Below the pieces are notes generated by a model. The model searched no databases, was not told where the DNA came from, and saw only the letters and a program-made list of their open reading frames with translations. A DNA stretch of 5,713 nucleotides from Planctomycetaceae bacterium (GTDB lineage Bacteria > Planctomycetota > Phycisphaerae > Phycisphaerales > SM1A02). Below are positions 4,849 through 5,713 of this stretch, piece by piece; the first letter of the stretch is position 1, and every line of letters starts with the position of its first letter. A program made the position numbers and the translations under genes. Location: positions 1-5,713 of the forward strand of contig NSIA01000187.1 in assembly GCA_002737585.1 (NCBI GenBank). Reading direction: 5' to 3'.

Positions 4849-4879
4849 GCGCGGCCGCCCGCGGCGACCACGCCCGCCG

Positions 4880-5713
4880 TCAATCCGCGCACAAGCCCCA
4901 GCCCGAGAGCACGATGCCGAGGTCCGCGCCGTTCACCTGTCCGTCGCCGTTCAGGTCCGCGGCGCAGGTGCCCGCACCGCACGCACCCCAGTTTGCGAGG
5001 ACGATGCCCAGGTCCGCGCCGTTCACGATGCTGTCGACGTACAGATCGGCGATGCACGGCGGCGTGCCGGGCACCACCACGACGTCCGCGAGGTTGGACA
5101 CGCTGCCGCCGATCGTCGCCGCGCGCGTGTAGACCTTGAACCCGTTGGTCACGAGCGTCGCGCCGGCGGGAACCATCAGGGTGTTCACGTAGATGGCCTC
5201 GTTCCCCGCGCCCGGCGCGTTGTCGTGCGCGTCCACCAGGTGCACCGTTGCGCCGGCCCGGATACGCAGCGCGCCGAGCAGGAAATTCGAAGTCGAGAAG
5301 CCGGCATTCACCGGGCCGAGGTCCGCCGCGATCACCTCCACGGCCTGCGTCGGCGCGTCGCCGATTCCCGTCAGCTCAAGCGTCGCCTGGTCCATCACGA
5401 AGCGCGACGCATCGTTGATGGCCACGTCGAAGTCGCCGCCCACGCGCAGCCACCACACGGGGTCCGGCAGCACGATCGACGAGGACGCCGACACCACGTA
5501 GTCGCCGCCGATCGAGTACCCGTCACCGGGGGTCGGGGGAAGCAGGCCGTTGTTGAAATCGCCCGTCATCGTGCCCGTGTTCGTCAGCGAGCCGTAGATG
5601 TAGAGGATGCCGCGCTGGATCACCGTGGACCCGCCGTTGGTGTAGTTGGCGAAGACGTCCGTGTCGCCCGCCACGCGGTTCTGGCCGCCCACCGCGGTCG
5701 AGACCGTCTCCGC
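4880..5713 (-). CDS. Dockerin-like C-terminal part of a beta-rich surface protein (5' end outside window)
   Basis: The frame is open on the minus strand from the window edge to the TGA at 4882-4880. The GTG at 5692-5690 has seven sense codons before it, no signal peptide after it and no evidence as a start, so the gene is treated as partial. Numbered from that GTG, residues 1-210 are rich in Gly, Thr, Val and Asn with recurring turns (NGGSTVIQRGILYIYGS, VPAGATLVTNGFKVYT), like beta-solenoid or autotransporter-like passenger domains. After a PGTPPC linker, residues 213-268 hold two EF-hand-like dockerin units 30 residues apart. The second (D246, N248, D250, D257) has a full calcium-binding pattern; the first (D216, Y218, D220, D227) has Tyr at the second ligand position. 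Planctomycetes often end secreted proteins this way without having cellulosomes. No enzyme motif is visible. Confidence 0.82.
   Translation of the reverse strand, partial: AETVSTAVGGQNRVAGDTDVFANYTNGGSTVIQRGILYIYGSLTNTGTMTGDFNNGLLPPTPGDGYSIGGDYVVSASSSIVLPDPVWWLRVGGDFDVAINDASRFVMDQATLELTGIGDAPTQAVEVIAADLGPVNAGFSTSNFLLGALRIRAGATVHLVDAHDNAPGAGNEAIYVNTLMVPAGATLVTNGFKVYTRAATIGGSVSNLADVVVVPGTPPCIADLYVDSIVNGADLGIVLANWGACGAGTCAADLNGDGQVNGADLGIVLSGWGLCAD
4911..5026 (-). repeat. Duplicated EF-hand unit visible at DNA level
   Basis: Bases 4911-4936 and 5001-5026 match at 25 of 26 positions, 90 bases apart (30 codons). On the minus strand both encode VNGADLGI, the second half of each dockerin calcium-binding loop plus the following helix. 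The near identity of the DNA, beyond protein similarity, suggests recent duplication or gene conversion of the unit, though very biased codon use also favours identity. Confidence 0.75.

Noticed and set aside
4849..4879. Bidirectional terminator between the two convergent surface genes
   Set aside because: The 31 bases are G/C-rich with a short GCCGC/GCGGC pairing but a two-base loop and no T or A run.

Overview
The window looks like a chromosomal segment of a planctomycete, most likely of the Phycisphaerae type. This is inference from the proteins: a dockerin-like C-terminus with the VNGADLGIVL type of EF-hand, a PEP-CTERM-like tail (VPVPG, short hydrophobic stretch, RRR), and a DksA/TraR-family protein with a long Lys/Ala/Pro-rich tail beside lspA. 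No 16S rRNA or other firm taxonomic marker is present.

Left part (1-3275) is housekeeping. It holds the C-terminal 198 codons of accA (fatty-acid synthesis), then a recognisable sigma70-type promoter, a DksA/TraR-like protein with a histone-H1-like N-terminal tail, and lspA (lipoprotein signal peptidase) 20 bases further on, probably in one transcript. truB (tRNA pseudouridine-55 synthase) comes from the other strand, and its last codons overlap the end of lspA by 44 bases.

Middle part (3276-4158) carries two tRNA genes and a repeat-rich spacer. tRNA-Ser(GGA) has a plausible promoter and a textbook intrinsic terminator. tRNA-Pro(GGG) is followed by a hairpin. A perfect 122-base direct repeat starts inside the 3' end of tRNA-Pro and recurs 161 bases later, so a second copy of the last 19 tRNA bases and of the hairpin lies downstream. 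The whole spacer is dense in palindromes.

Right part (4159-5713) holds two convergent genes for exported proteins: a secreted protein with a signal peptide and PEP-CTERM-like sorting tail (+), and the C-terminal part of a beta-rich, dockerin-ended surface protein (-). Both are much richer in G/C at third codon positions than the left part. The shift falls at the tRNA-Pro repeat. It may mark an insertion at a tRNA gene, ordinary variation between core and surface genes, or a chimeric assembly join. No integrase, transposase, defence system or CRISPR array is visible, and no clearly new biological system can be claimed. The best leads are the repeat junction and the H1-tailed DksA-like protein.
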